Program-made: the position numbers and the translations under genes
The notes under the pieces: generated by a model
What the model was told of the DNA's origin: nothing
Seen by the model: the letters and a program-made list of their open reading frames with translations, nothing else
Databases searched by the model: none
Shown here: positions 25,917 to 34,746 of the stretch, piece after piece
Layout: the number at the start of each line of letters is the position of its first letter
How positions within the stretch are numbered: position 1 is the stretch's first letter
NCBI RefSeq assembly: GCF_047345415.1
Contig: NZ_JBLFEP010000005.1
Coordinates: 507,028-571,027 of the forward strand
From: Maribacter_C sp947494565
GTDB taxonomy: Bacteria > Bacteroidota > Bacteroidia > Flavobacteriales > Flavobacteriaceae
Direction of reading: 5' to 3'
DNA: 64,000 nucleotides

Positions 25917-26936
25917 ATGAATGAACAACGCTCACTTTCTGACAAAATCTTTTTGGTCGTGAAAGGCTTGTGCATGGGTGCTGCCAATAAAGTACCCGGG
26001 GTTTCAGGGGGTATCGTCGCGTTTGTTGGGGGGTTTTATGAAGAGTTCATTTATTCGCTTCAAAAAATCAATGGTAAGGCATTTAAACTCCTATTCGGAG
26101 GACGCTTCAAAAGTTTTTACCGCTACATTAACGGCTCGTTTTTGTCACTCCTCATCTTCGGCATGCTCGTAAGTTATTTCAGTGTATCAAAAATCTTGGA
26201 TTACTTTCTTGAACGTAAAGAGCTTTTTGTATGGGCGGCCTTCTTCGGAATGATTTTGGGATCCATTTACTACATCGGCAAAGATTTCAAACGTTGGAAC
26301 AAGCGCACCGTTTTTTCTGGAGTCGTTGGACTGCTTGTCGGAATTTCAATCAGTTTTCTGAGTCCCGCTACGCAAAATGACAATTTGCTTTTTATTTTTC
26401 TGTGTGGCATGATCAGCGTATCGGGCATGACCTTACCCGGGCTCTCGGGTTCTTTTATTTTAATCCTACTGGGCAATTACGTTTTACTTTTGGTCGATTC
26501 GGTAAATGCGCTGTATGATACCGTGTCTGAGGTCATCACGGGTGATTTCAGCTTCACCCAGAACTCCGAACGCCTGAGAACCCTCACCATACTGGCCGTA
26601 TTTACCACCGGTTCCGCAGTTGGTCTAGTGACCCTGTCACATATTTTAAGCTATGTACTGAAACATTTTCGTCATATCACTACCGCCGTGATCTTGGGCT
26701 TTATCACGGGATCGCTGGGAGTGGTTTGGCCATGGAAAAAAACGATTTTCAAGACCGATGGAACAGGCACTGTGCTACTGGACTCTAACGGGAAGGCCAT
26801 TATCGAAAACTACGAGAGGTTCTTTCCTGATTTTGGAACCCCCGAAACATGGTGGGCCTTGTTTTTCGTGCTCATTGGAATAGCTATTTTACTAGGATTG
26901 GATTGGTATGGAAAAAGAAGAAAAAAACAAGCATAG
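25917..26936 (+). CDS. DUF368 family membrane protein (PopT-type), copy 2
   Basis: 339 residues with the same paired motifs as the preceding gene: MGAANKVPGVSGGIVAFVGGFYEEFI and VSGMTLPGLSGSFILILLGNY. It differs by an insertion before the last third (VNALYDTVSEVITGDFSFTQ region) and a longer C-terminal loop. The two genes are a tandem pair that has diverged clearly, so they may handle different carriers, directions or conditions. Its end overlaps aroE by 29 bases. Confidence 0.88.
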   Translation: MNEQRSLSDKIFLVVKGLCMGAANKVPGVSGGIVAFVGGFYEEFIYSLQKINGKAFKLLFGGRFKSFYRYINGSFLSLLIFGMLVSYFSVSKILDYFLERKELFVWAAFFGMILGSIYYIGKDFKRWNKRTVFSGVVGLLVGISISFLSPATQNDNLLFIFLCGMISVSGMTLPGLSGSFILILLGNYVLLLVDSVNALYDTVSEVITGDFSFTQNSERLRTLTILAVFTTGSAVGLVTLSHILSYVLKHFRHITTAVILGFITGSLGVVWPWKKTIFKTDGTGTVLLDSNGKAIIENYERFFPDFGTPETWWALFFVLIGIAILLGLDWYGKRRKKQA

Positions 26937-27666
26937 ATTCGGTCTCCTCGGACGTGATATTTCCTACTCCTTTTCGAGGGGTTATTTCAGTACTAAATTT
27001 GAACATTTGGGGTTAGAGTCCCACTCGTATGAGAACTTTGACTTGAAGGAAATCAGTGTATTTCCAGAACTCCTGCGCAACACCAACGACATCAGAGGTC
27101 TTAATGTGACCATTCCCTATAAAGAAGACATTATCCCTTATTTGGATGCCCTCGATGCACAGGCCGAGAAGATAGGGGCCGTGAATACCATAAAATTTGG
27201 AGCCGATGGCTTGACCGGCTTTAATACCGATGCCTATGGTTTTCAAAAATCATTAGAACCCCATCTGAAGACATACCATAAAAAAGCGTTGATTTTAGGC
27301 ACCGGAGGGGCTTCAAAAGCAATTGCATATGTACTTGACAACTTAGGTATCGATTTTTCGTTCGTATCGAGAAATCCAGGGAAAAATCAATACGCCTACG
27401 ATGACCTCAACGCAGCATTGTTGCATGAATATTTAGTAATCATCAATTGCACTCCTTTGGGCACCCACCCCAACATAGCGCACAAACCGTCCATAGGTTA
27501 TGAACACCTTGGCGAAAGGCACCTTCTGTTCGATTTGATCTACAATCCTGAAAGAACTTCTTTTTTACAGCATGGGGCCGCCCAAGGTGCTGCTATTTGC
27601 AACGGTCTTCATATGCTAGAACTGCAAGCGGAAAAAGCCTGGGAAATCTGGAACGACCTAGAATAG
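26908..27666 (+). CDS. aroE: Shikimate dehydrogenase AroE
   Basis: NADPH-dependent reduction of 3-dehydroshikimate in aromatic amino acid synthesis. The 252 residues match the family. Motifs are FGLLGRDISYSFSRGYF (substrate binding), GLNVTIPYKEDI with the catalytic Lys, GAVNTIKF, LTGFNTDAYGF, the nucleotide loop LILGTGGASKAIAYVL, and INCTPLGTHPN. The start lies inside the second DUF368 gene (29-base overlap), so the DUF368-DUF368-aroE trio is one transcript. Confidence 0.95.
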   Translation: MEKEEKNKHRFGLLGRDISYSFSRGYFSTKFEHLGLESHSYENFDLKEISVFPELLRNTNDIRGLNVTIPYKEDIIPYLDALDAQAEKIGAVNTIKFGADGLTGFNTDAYGFQKSLEPHLKTYHKKALILGTGGASKAIAYVLDNLGIDFSFVSRNPGKNQYAYDDLNAALLHEYLVIINCTPLGTHPNIAHKPSIGYEHLGERHLLFDLIYNPERTSFLQHGAAQGAAICNGLHMLELQAEKAWEIWNDLE

Positions 27667-27767
27667 TCCGCCTGATATCCTTCCAAAGAAAACGTTCATA
27701 ATTTTTGAACTTCGAGTCGTAGTGACTATCTTACAATAGAATCTTTTGTGTAAACCATAGATCATCG

Positions 27768-30032
27768 ATGTTAGAGGAGCAAGAAAAAGAAATTCAGGAA
27801 AATACTTCCGAAAATGGGACTTTGGAATCAGGTGAAACGGCCCAGCAGTCGAAGGAAACGCCAGAAATCCCAAAGGAATCCACTGCTATCGCTTCAGAAG
27901 AAGAAGTGGAAAAAGCTGCTCCTGAAAATGAGGAACTAGTTGAGCCGCAGGAATCCGATACATCCATAACGCCAAAAGAAGTGGAAAACTCGGAAGAAAT
28001 AGCGGAAAAAGATGCTCCCGAAAGTGAGGAAGTAGCTGGGCTGCAGGAATCCGATACATCCGTAACGGCAAAAAAAGCGGAAGACTCGGAAGAAATAGTG
28101 GAAAAAGATGCACCTAAAAAGGAGGAAGTAGCTGAATTACAGGAATCAGATACATCCGCGACGCCAAAAAAAGCGGAAGACTCGGAAGAAGAAGAAGTGC
28201 TAGAGGAAATCGATGAAAGCAATGCAGAAGATGCAGAAGATACGGACAACCATCATCGCCATCATATTCCCTTCTTGGATTACCATTCGATGACCATTGA
28301 GAATCTTACTGGAGAACTTCAGAAATTAGTTCGAAACGAGAAGATTCAGGCCATCAAAAAACACGTGGACAGTATCAAACACGAGTTTGACTTGAAGTTT
28401 CAAGAGTTCATCGATGGCAAGAAAGAAGATTTTATAGCCAAGGGAGGGAACGAAATTGACTTTAGATACAATTCGGTCACAAAGCGACAGTTCAACGAAG
28501 TGTATGGCGAATACCGTGAAAAACGCAATCAGTATTACAAGAACCTTGAAAAGTCACTAAAGGATAATCTCGGTAAGCGCCTTGAAATCATTGAGGAACT
28601 GAAAGGTTTAGTGAATGTGGAAGAGGATATGAACACCACTTACAAAAATTTCAAAGGGGTTCAAGAACGTTGGCGAAATGCAGGCCCGATACCACGAACA
28701 CATTACAATAATGTTTGGAAAACCTATCAACACCATATTGAGATTTTCTATGATTTCCTGAGCCTCAATCGCGAGCTTCGCGATCTTGATTTCAAGCATA
28801 ACTTGGAGGAGAAGGAAAAAATCGTAACAAAAGCCGAAGCGCTAGCCACAGAACCGGATTTAGGAAAAGCTTTTCGAGAGCTTCAGACCCTTCACAAAGT
28901 ATGGAAAGAAGATATCGGGCCTGTAGGTAAAGAGCATCGTGAGGAAATTTGGGAGCGCTTTAGCAAAGCGACGAAAGTGCTGCATCAAAGGCGTCAAGAC
29001 CATTACAAGGACCTCGAAGCCAAGTATGAGGAGAACCTCGTCAAGAAGAAGGAGATTATTGCCAATATCAATGCAGTAGCCGCTAATGTTGCGGACAACC
29101 ACAAACTACTTCAACAACAGATCAAAGAAATAGAAGTGCAACGAAATGCCTTTTTTAAAGCAGGCAAAGTTCCTCAAAAAGTAAATGAAAAAACCTGGGC
29201 AGCGTTCAAAGATGCGGTTCGAGCGTTCAACAGAAACAAAAACGCTTATTACAAAAACCTCAAAAAAGAACAACAAGAAAACCTAGATAAGAAAAGAGCT
29301 TTGTTAGCGTTGGCGATTTCATTTAAAGATAGTGAAGAGGGCGAATCCGCCACACAAGAAATGAAGCGTATTCAAAGTGAATGGAAGAAAATAGGCCATG
29401 TGCCGCGAAAGTACTCCGATAAGATCTGGAAAGAATTCAAGGAAGCTTGCAATCATTATTTCAACCGTTTACACGCAAAAAAGAACGAGGCACAACAGGG
29501 AGAAATCGAAAACCTAAAGAAAAAAGAGGCCTGCTTAGAACAATTACGCACATTTGAATTATCCGGTAACAGGGAAAAAGATCTGGCTGCACTCAAAAAA
29601 TTTATCGACGAATGGAAGAATTATGGTAGGGTGCCCTTTCACAAGAAGAGCATCAATCAAAAGTTCAATAAAATAGTCGATGCCATCTTTAGAAAACTCG
29701 ATGTGAGTCGTCAGGAATCCGAGCTTTTGAAATACGGCAATAAGATACAGCAATTGGCCAAAGACGATAATGAGCGGGCGATTTCAAATGAGCGTACCTT
29801 CATACGCCGAAAGATAGAGGAAAGCAAAAATGAAATGCGACAGTTGGAAAATAACCTTCAGTTTTTTTCCAATGCCTCGGAAGACAACCCCTTGGTAAAA
29901 GATGTCATTCAAAAAGTTCAGAACCATAAAGACGCTTTGGCTACTTGGAAAGAAAAGCTGAAGAAGCTCAACATTATGGAAAACAACCGCAATAAGGAGG
30001 TAATCGAAGGCGATTCATCCGAAGAGGAATAA
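27768..30032 (+). CDS. DUF349 domain protein with acidic repeat region
   Basis: 754 residues in two parts. The first roughly 165 are very acidic (Glu/Asp/Ser), with a 32-residue unit present three times (QESDTSxTxKxxEnSEE). The rest is helical and highly charged, with repeated DUF349 modules seen by their W-K/R-x-x-G-x-(I/V)-P-R signature: ERWRNAGPIPRTHYNNVW, KVWKEDIGPVGKEHREEIW, AFFKAGKVPQKVNEKTW, SEWKKIGHVPRKYSDKIW and DEWKNYGRVPFHKKSINQKF, five in all. DUF349 proteins of Bacteroidota are cytosolic coiled-coil proteins of unsettled role. There is no signal peptide. Confidence 0.88.
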   Translation: MLEEQEKEIQENTSENGTLESGETAQQSKETPEIPKESTAIASEEEVEKAAPENEELVEPQESDTSITPKEVENSEEIAEKDAPESEEVAGLQESDTSVTAKKAEDSEEIVEKDAPKKEEVAELQESDTSATPKKAEDSEEEEVLEEIDESNAEDAEDTDNHHRHHIPFLDYHSMTIENLTGELQKLVRNEKIQAIKKHVDSIKHEFDLKFQEFIDGKKEDFIAKGGNEIDFRYNSVTKRQFNEVYGEYREKRNQYYKNLEKSLKDNLGKRLEIIEELKGLVNVEEDMNTTYKNFKGVQERWRNAGPIPRTHYNNVWKTYQHHIEIFYDFLSLNRELRDLDFKHNLEEKEKIVTKAEALATEPDLGKAFRELQTLHKVWKEDIGPVGKEHREEIWERFSKATKVLHQRRQDHYKDLEAKYEENLVKKKEIIANINAVAANVADNHKLLQQQIKEIEVQRNAFFKAGKVPQKVNEKTWAAFKDAVRAFNRNKNAYYKNLKKEQQENLDKKRALLALAISFKDSEEGESATQEMKRIQSEWKKIGHVPRKYSDKIWKEFKEACNHYFNRLHAKKNEAQQGEIENLKKKEACLEQLRTFELSGNREKDLAALKKFIDEWKNYGRVPFHKKSINQKFNKIVDAIFRKLDVSRQESELLKYGNKIQQLAKDDNERAISNERTFIRRKIEESKNEMRQLENNLQFFSNASEDNPLVKDVIQKVQNHKDALATWKEKLKKLNIMENNRNKEVIEGDSSEEE
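27900..28187 (+). repeat. Three 96-bp in-frame tandem repeats
   Basis: The block GAATC(C/A)GATACATCC recurs at 27951, 28047 and 28143, an exact period of 96 bases (32 codons). Flanking sequence within each unit is also conserved, for example AAAGCGGAAGACTCGGAAGAA in units two and three. The array encodes the acidic N-terminal region of the DUF349 protein. Repeats of this kind can change copy number by slippage or recombination without breaking the frame. Confidence 0.85.
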
Positions 30033-30107
30033 AGAAAAAATGAAATGTAATGCCCTTGCGGCCAAGACCCGGTCACATGCACCTGCCTTCATGACCCACT
30101 CACTAGA

Positions 30108-30431
30108 ATGAAACTGCTGCTTTTGTTTGCTATACTACTTCGGTTCATCGTGCCATCTGCAGCGTTGCACCCGAATGTATCACATACCGCTGTTCTTCAA
30201 GAACAAATCAAATCACAAGCCTTCACAGTTTTGCGTACGAAGTGCAATGTATGCCATGCCACGAAAAAAAGAACGGATATTTTCACCATAAGCAATATGG
30301 ATTCCCTTGCTGCCGATATTCAGAAGCAGGTGTTCGTGAAGAAGAAAATGCCCAAAGGGAGAAAAATAAAACTTACTGAAAAGGAAACCCAGAACCTACG
30401 TCACTGGTTGGACGCTACCCTTTCGCAATAA
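30108..30431 (+). CDS. Small secreted c-type cytochrome-like protein
   Basis: 107 residues with a signal peptide (MKLLLLFAILLRFIVPSAA). The single haem-binding motif is KCNVCHATK. A KKMPKGRKIKLTEKE stretch follows, in which the Met may be the second iron ligand, and then a final helix (QNLRHWLDATL). This is the layout of a mono-haem cytochrome c domain reduced to its minimum. It stands alone, between the DUF349 gene and the convergent RNase Y gene. An electron carrier role is inferred. Confidence 0.78.
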   Translation: MKLLLLFAILLRFIVPSAALHPNVSHTAVLQEQIKSQAFTVLRTKCNVCHATKKRTDIFTISNMDSLAADIQKQVFVKKKMPKGRKIKLTEKETQNLRHWLDATLSQ

Positions 30432-30474
30432 TACCGCACGCGAATAAACCCTCAAGACACGCTTACGCTAATAG

Positions 30475-32043
30475 CTATTTTGCAACGTTGACGGCCCTCG
30501 TTTCCCGTATCACGGTCACCTTCACTTGCCCCGGATACGTCATGTCGGTCTGAATTTTTTGAGAGATTTCAAAAGACAGCTCCGCCGCTTTGTCATCACT
30601 GACCTTTTCGCTTTCAACGATTACCCGAAGCTCTCTACCTGCTTGTATGGCATACGCCTTTTGCACACCACTGAATGCAAATGCGATTTCCTCTAGGTCT
30701 TTTAGACGCTGAATATAGGAATCCATCACTTGTCTTCTTGCACCGGGTCTGGCCCCACTAATGGCATCACATACCTGTACGATCGGTGAAATCAGGGTCT
30801 TCATTTCAATTTCATCATGGTGTGCCCCAATGGCGTTACAGACATCCGCTTTCTCTCCATACTTTTCGGCCCATTGCATTCCTAAAATCGCATGGGGCGT
30901 TTCGACCTCCGTTTCCGTATTCGGAACTTTGCCAATGTCATGCAGTAATCCGGCACGTTTCGCGATTTTCGCGTTTAGGCCCATTTCAGCGGCCATCACC
31001 CCGCACAGTTTGGCAACCTCCCTAGAGTGCTGCAATAGGTTTTGACCGTAGGACGAACGGTACTTCATACGCCCGACGGCTTTTATTAATTCAGGGTGCA
31101 AGCCATGAATACCTAAATCTATGATGGTGCGCTTACCGATTTCCACGATTTCGCTATTGATTTGCTTCTCTGTCTTCCGCACGATTTCCTCAATCCGGGC
31201 GGGATGTATTCTGCCATCGGTCACTAGTTTGTGTAATGACAGACGCGCCACTTCACGTCGAACGGAATCAAAGCACGAAAGAATAATGGCATCTGGCGTA
31301 TCGTCAACGATTATTTCGACGCCTGTGGCCGATTCGAGTGCGCGGATATTTCGTCCTTCCCGACCTATGATTCGTCCCTTTACATCATCTGACTCCAAAT
31401 TAAAAACGGATACGCAGTTTTCAACAGCCTCTTCGGTACCGATACGCTGAATGGTATTGATTACGATTTTGCGCGCCTCTTGTTGCGCTGTCAATTTTGC
31501 TTCTTCCATGGTCGTCTGCAGGTAGGCCATGGCATCCGACTTGGCGGTTTCCTTGAGCGATTCCATCAATTGACTTTTTGCATCATCGGCAGAAAGACCT
31601 GAAATGACCTCTAACTGTTGTACCTGACTCTTGTGAAGCTTCTCGAGTTCTGCTTGTTTCTTCTCATAGAATTCAGCCTTATGCTGCACATCCTTGAGCT
31701 TGCTTTCCAATTGCTTATTGATGTTCTTGTTTTTAGCGAGCTCGCTACTCACCTGAGATTCCTTATCACGCGTTCGCTTCTCCGCCTCGGCCATTTTCTT
31801 ATCTTTCGATATAATGACTTTTTCATGTTCGGCCTTGAGTTCCAAGAACTTTTCCTTGGCTTGAAAAATCTTGTCCTTCTTAATATTCTCGCCATCCCTT
31901 TTGGCACTCTTAAGAATGCTTTCGGATTCTTTTTTAGCATTGGCGATTGTTTTGGACGCCTTTCCCTTTTCCAAGAACTTTGCTATTACGAATCCTACTA
32001 TGAGGCCAACGACACCTACAACAATCGTGGTTATATATTCCAT
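30475..32043 (-). CDS. rny: Ribonuclease Y
   Basis: Membrane-anchored endoribonuclease that starts mRNA decay. The 522 residues are typical. An N-terminal helix (YITTIVVGVVGLIVGFVIAKF) is followed by a long coiled coil to about residue 190, a KH domain (VKGRIIGREGRNIRALESAT), and an HD domain (LLQHSREVAKLCGVMAAEMG, GLLHDIGKVPNTETEVETPH) with the metal-binding His-Asp. It ends the coiled-coil protein-ZapA-6S RNA-RNase Y series on the minus strand, and a T-tract closing the 6S RNA lies just upstream. Confidence 0.96.
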   Translation of the reverse strand: MEYITTIVVGVVGLIVGFVIAKFLEKGKASKTIANAKKESESILKSAKRDGENIKKDKIFQAKEKFLELKAEHEKVIISKDKKMAEAEKRTRDKESQVSSELAKNKNINKQLESKLKDVQHKAEFYEKKQAELEKLHKSQVQQLEVISGLSADDAKSQLMESLKETAKSDAMAYLQTTMEEAKLTAQQEARKIVINTIQRIGTEEAVENCVSVFNLESDDVKGRIIGREGRNIRALESATGVEIIVDDTPDAIILSCFDSVRREVARLSLHKLVTDGRIHPARIEEIVRKTEKQINSEIVEIGKRTIIDLGIHGLHPELIKAVGRMKYRSSYGQNLLQHSREVAKLCGVMAAEMGLNAKIAKRAGLLHDIGKVPNTETEVETPHAILGMQWAEKYGEKADVCNAIGAHHDEIEMKTLISPIVQVCDAISGARPGARRQVMDSYIQRLKDLEEIAFAFSGVQKAYAIQAGRELRVIVESEKVSDDKAAELSFEISQKIQTDMTYPGQVKVTVIRETRAVNVAK

Positions 32044-32061
32044 ATCATCAATTTGGTTTTA

Positions 32062-32232
32062 AAAAAAAAGCCCACATTGGGGAAGTTTTGTACAAACTCC
32101 ATTAAACAGGTTTAGGGCTAACAGACTGATCAAGGATCCTTGTACGAGCAAGGCATGCTTTTACAACCTAAACTCACCCTTTTTAAACAAATTAGTGTTG
32201 AGTTTGTCAAAAATTAGTACCAATGTGGGCAG
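32062..32232 (-). ncRNA. ssrS: 6S RNA (flavobacterial type)
   Basis: The gap between zapA and rny folds as one long interrupted hairpin, the mark of 6S RNA. Four nested pairings are visible. GCCCACATTGG at 32070-32080 pairs with CCAATGTGGGC at 32220-32230. CAAACTC at 32093-32099 pairs with GAGTTTG at 32200-32206, GTTTAGG at 32110-32116 with CCTAAAC at 32167-32173, and CCTTG at 32138-32142 with CAAGG at 32149-32153. Unpaired stretches between the second and third stems would form the open-promoter-like bubble. On the minus strand the closing stem is followed by a run of nine T, a terminator. The position next to zapA is the same as for ssrS in many bacteria. It binds the RNA polymerase holoenzyme in stationary phase. 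The ends are approximate. Confidence 0.8.
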
Positions 32233-32258
32233 TAACTTTACTTATTTTAAAGAACGTG

Positions 32259-32552
32259 CTATATGCTTAATTTAGAATTCACCAAGTTTTCCAAGGCCTT
32301 CAGGCGCTTCACGGATTCTTTGGTTCCTTCGGATTGTTCAATACCTCTTTGTTCGATTTTTGAGGCAAACTGCAGGGCACACATGGCCAATACATCTTGC
32401 TTGTCACGAACGGCATAACTCTGTTCGAATTTTTTTGCCAATTGCTCAATATTTTTCGCTGCTTTCCGCAGCCCCTCTTCTTGTGTGGGGTCTATGGTCA
32501 GGGGATATACCCTGTCCGCGATTGAAAGCTTTATTTTGAGCTTCTCCGGCAT
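32259..32552 (-). CDS. zapA: Cell division protein ZapA
   Basis: 97-residue FtsZ-associated protein. The N-terminal part (KLKIKLSIADRVYPLTIDPTQ) is the ZapA dimer domain, then the long helix EEGLRKAAKNIEQLAKKFEQ continues as a coiled coil. The ATG at 32552 (MPEKLK) is preferred over 32585 because it matches the usual N-terminus and avoids overlap with the upstream gene. It lies between a coiled-coil protein and the 6S RNA. Confidence 0.9.
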   Translation of the reverse strand: MPEKLKIKLSIADRVYPLTIDPTQEEGLRKAAKNIEQLAKKFEQSYAVRDKQDVLAMCALQFASKIEQRGIEQSEGTKESVKRLKALENLVNSKLSI

Positions 32553-32565
32553 ATTATTTCGAACA

Positions 32566-32856
32566 TTATTCGGCAAGTTGGGCAATACAATGGTCCAACT
32601 CGCGTATCAATGTGTTTATTTTAAGCTTAGCTTCTGTTTTACTCGTATTACTGCCAAGCATTGAATTTGCGAGCTTTAGCGACTTATATTTTTCTTCCCA
32701 CTCGGAAATCGCCTGATTCGTATGTTCAAAACGATCCCGCGCTACTTGAAGTTGTCCTTCCAAAGATGAATTGGTCTTTTGCAATACCTCTAGTTTATGC
32801 AGCAATTTGCTGATTTTGTTTTCTAGGGAATCTACTATTTCAACCAATTCGCTCAT
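32566..32856 (-). CDS. Small coiled-coil protein upstream of zapA
   Basis: 96 residues, almost one continuous helix (IVDSLENKISKLLHKLEVLQ, NSSLEGQLQVARDRFEHTNQ), ending in a short amphipathic segment (LIRELDHCIAQLAE). It has no signal or membrane helix. It is the first gene of the zapA unit and 13 bases separate it from zapA, so a role in cell division, perhaps ZapB-like, is plausible from position and shape only. Confidence 0.82.
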   Translation of the reverse strand: MSELVEIVDSLENKISKLLHKLEVLQKTNSSLEGQLQVARDRFEHTNQAISEWEEKYKSLKLANSMLGSNTSKTEAKLKINTLIRELDHCIAQLAE

Positions 32857-32881
32857 GATGCAAATTTCAACGCGTTTTACA

Positions 32882-32912
32882 CAAAGTTAACATACACGTC
32901 CTTACTTAGCAA
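32882..32912 (-). promoter_or_regulatory. Promoter of the coiled-coil protein-zapA-6S RNA-rny unit
   Basis: Read on the minus strand, TTG (plus positions 32910-32912) is followed after 20 bases by TAACTTTG (32882-32889), an exact TAnnTTTG box. The first ATG is at 32856, giving a leader of about 20 bases. This is the best-formed flavobacterial promoter in the window. Confidence 0.65.
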
Positions 32913-33049
32913 TACTTTTTTCAATTATTCTTGAAGTAATACTTTAATCCTTAATAAATCGTTGAGTACATGATGAACCACAATTAGAGCTCTGGGTTTT
33001 TCATCGATTGATGGCTATTAAGTACCTTAGCGATAACTTACTTTTTACT

Positions 33050-34741
33050 ATGAACAGACTAATTTTCGCGCTGCTATTGAGTTGTACCCCTCTCGTTACG
33101 GCACAAGAAAAATACCCCCAAGACGCTTTCCGTTCCCCCTTGGATATCCCTCTGATACTGGCTGGAACTTTTGGTGAATTGCGTTCGAATCACTTTCATG
33201 GCGGTATCGACATTAAAACGCAACAACGACAGGGACTTCCCGTGTATTCCATTGGTGATGGCAGTGTTACACGCATAAAAATTTCACATTGGGGCTATGG
33301 GAAGGCCATTTATGTTGCCCATCCGAACGGATATACCTCGGTATATGCCCATCTCAAAAAATTCTCACCTGAAATAGAAGCCTATATCAAAAGAGTACAG
33401 TACAAGAAACAATCCTATCAAGTAGAGGTTTTTCCTGACTATGGGGAAGTAAAGGTCGAGAAGGGTCAGGTCATTGCCTATTCCGGAAATACGGGGGGCT
33501 CCTCGGGTCCGCACTTACATTTCGAAATTAGAAGCAGTGTCACTGAAAAACCGACCAACCCCCTGTTGTACGGGTATGAAGTGAGAGACGCCACCAATCC
33601 GGTATTAAGCCAGATTTTCGCTTATCCCCTATCCGATGGCGCCATAATCAATAGGTCGAACTCCAAAGCCCAGATCAACTTCTCCAAACAAAAGGATGGC
33701 ACCTTTTTGGCCGATAAGGTGACGGCCATGGGCACTATTGGTCTCGGTTTTATCGGTTTCGATCGCCAAGATATGGCAGCCAACAAAAACGGTGTTTACA
33801 GGGTTCGCCAAATCATTAACGGACAGGTATACACCGATTATGATTTCGAAACATTCTCTTATGGAGAAACCCGATACATCAACACCCTAATCGATTATGA
33901 CCACTACGGTAAAAGCCGTAAACGTATTCAGCGTTTATTCAAGGAGTCCGGCAATAGACTCAGTATCTACAACACGCTAAAAAACGATGGTAAGATCACA
34001 GTGAAGGAGGGCCTCAGCTACACCGCAGAACTTTTGCTTGAAGATCTTGAGGGGAACGTGACCAAGGCGATTATTCCTATAGAAGGAAAAAAAGAGCCTT
34101 TGGAAATCAAGAAGGAGTTGGAAACGACCGAAGATTACCTCATCGCAAAGAAACCGAATAATTACAATCTGGGAGCGGCCAAAGTGTATTTCCCTTCCAA
34201 TACCTTTTACAAGGATTTTTATATCGATTTGAAAAAGGATGATGATACGGTCAAAATCCATAATAATCGCGTAGCGGCGCATCGTAATTTCACCGTTACC
34301 TTCGATGTGTCGAAATACAGCAAAGAAAAACAAAAAAAAATGTTCATTGCCCGTCTTGATAGAAAAATGAAGGCCAATTATGCCTCGACCTATAAAAGAG
34401 GAAATACCTTTACGACCCGAACTCGAAACTTGGGAACCTATACCTTGGCAATGGACACAGTGGCCCCGAAAATTCGTTCCAAAAATTTCAAGGAAAAGCA
34501 GTGGTTGAACAACTACAGCTATCTCAGTTTGATGATATCCGATGATTTAAGCGGTATCGACACCTACAGTGCAACCTTGAACGGCGATTGGATACTTATG
34601 GAGTACGAACCAAAGAAAAAAACGATCACCTACAATTTCGATGATAAGATTCTGAACGAAAAGAAATGCCAACTTGAAGTTGTAGTCACTGACAATGTCG
34701 GTAACAGCACTACCTTTACAAGTACATTCTATAGAAAATAA
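33050..34741 (+). CDS. M23 family metallopeptidase
   Basis: Secreted peptidoglycan-type endopeptidase of 563 residues with a signal peptide (MNRLIFALLLSCTPLVTAQ). The LytM domain lies near the N-terminus: NHFHGGIDIKTQQRQGLPVY supplies the H-x(n)-D zinc ligands, and GGSSGPHLHFEIRS supplies HLH. The roughly 370-residue C-terminal part is beta-rich (LDRKMKANYASTYKRG, APKIRSKNF, LSGIDTYSATLNGDW) and has Ig-like features. The ATG at 33050 begins the signal peptide. The TonB receptor gene follows only five bases after the stop. Confidence 0.92.
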   Translation: MNRLIFALLLSCTPLVTAQEKYPQDAFRSPLDIPLILAGTFGELRSNHFHGGIDIKTQQRQGLPVYSIGDGSVTRIKISHWGYGKAIYVAHPNGYTSVYAHLKKFSPEIEAYIKRVQYKKQSYQVEVFPDYGEVKVEKGQVIAYSGNTGGSSGPHLHFEIRSSVTEKPTNPLLYGYEVRDATNPVLSQIFAYPLSDGAIINRSNSKAQINFSKQKDGTFLADKVTAMGTIGLGFIGFDRQDMAANKNGVYRVRQIINGQVYTDYDFETFSYGETRYINTLIDYDHYGKSRKRIQRLFKESGNRLSIYNTLKNDGKITVKEGLSYTAELLLEDLEGNVTKAIIPIEGKKEPLEIKKELETTEDYLIAKKPNNYNLGAAKVYFPSNTFYKDFYIDLKKDDDTVKIHNNRVAAHRNFTVTFDVSKYSKEKQKKMFIARLDRKMKANYASTYKRGNTFTTRTRNLGTYTLAMDTVAPKIRSKNFKEKQWLNNYSYLSLMISDDLSGIDTYSATLNGDWILMEYEPKKKTITYNFDDKILNEKKCQLEVVVTDNVGNSTTFTSTFYRK

Positions 34742-34746
34742 GCGGC

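Noticed and set aside
28608..28799. Minus-strand frames opposite the DUF349 gene (also 27794-28249)
   Set aside because: They are Ser-rich or hydrophobic mirror frames produced by the Glu/Lys-rich repeats on the plus strand.
31618..32115. 165-codon plus-strand frame opposite ribonuclease Y
   Set aside because: It is antisense to the coiled-coil part of RNase Y, its Leu/Phe-rich content mirrors Glu/Lys codons, and it runs into the 6S RNA.
32913..33049. A tRNA or small RNA in the gap before the M23 gene
   Set aside because: I could not find cloverleaf arms or a stable hairpin; the gap is AT-rich and looks like promoter sequence.
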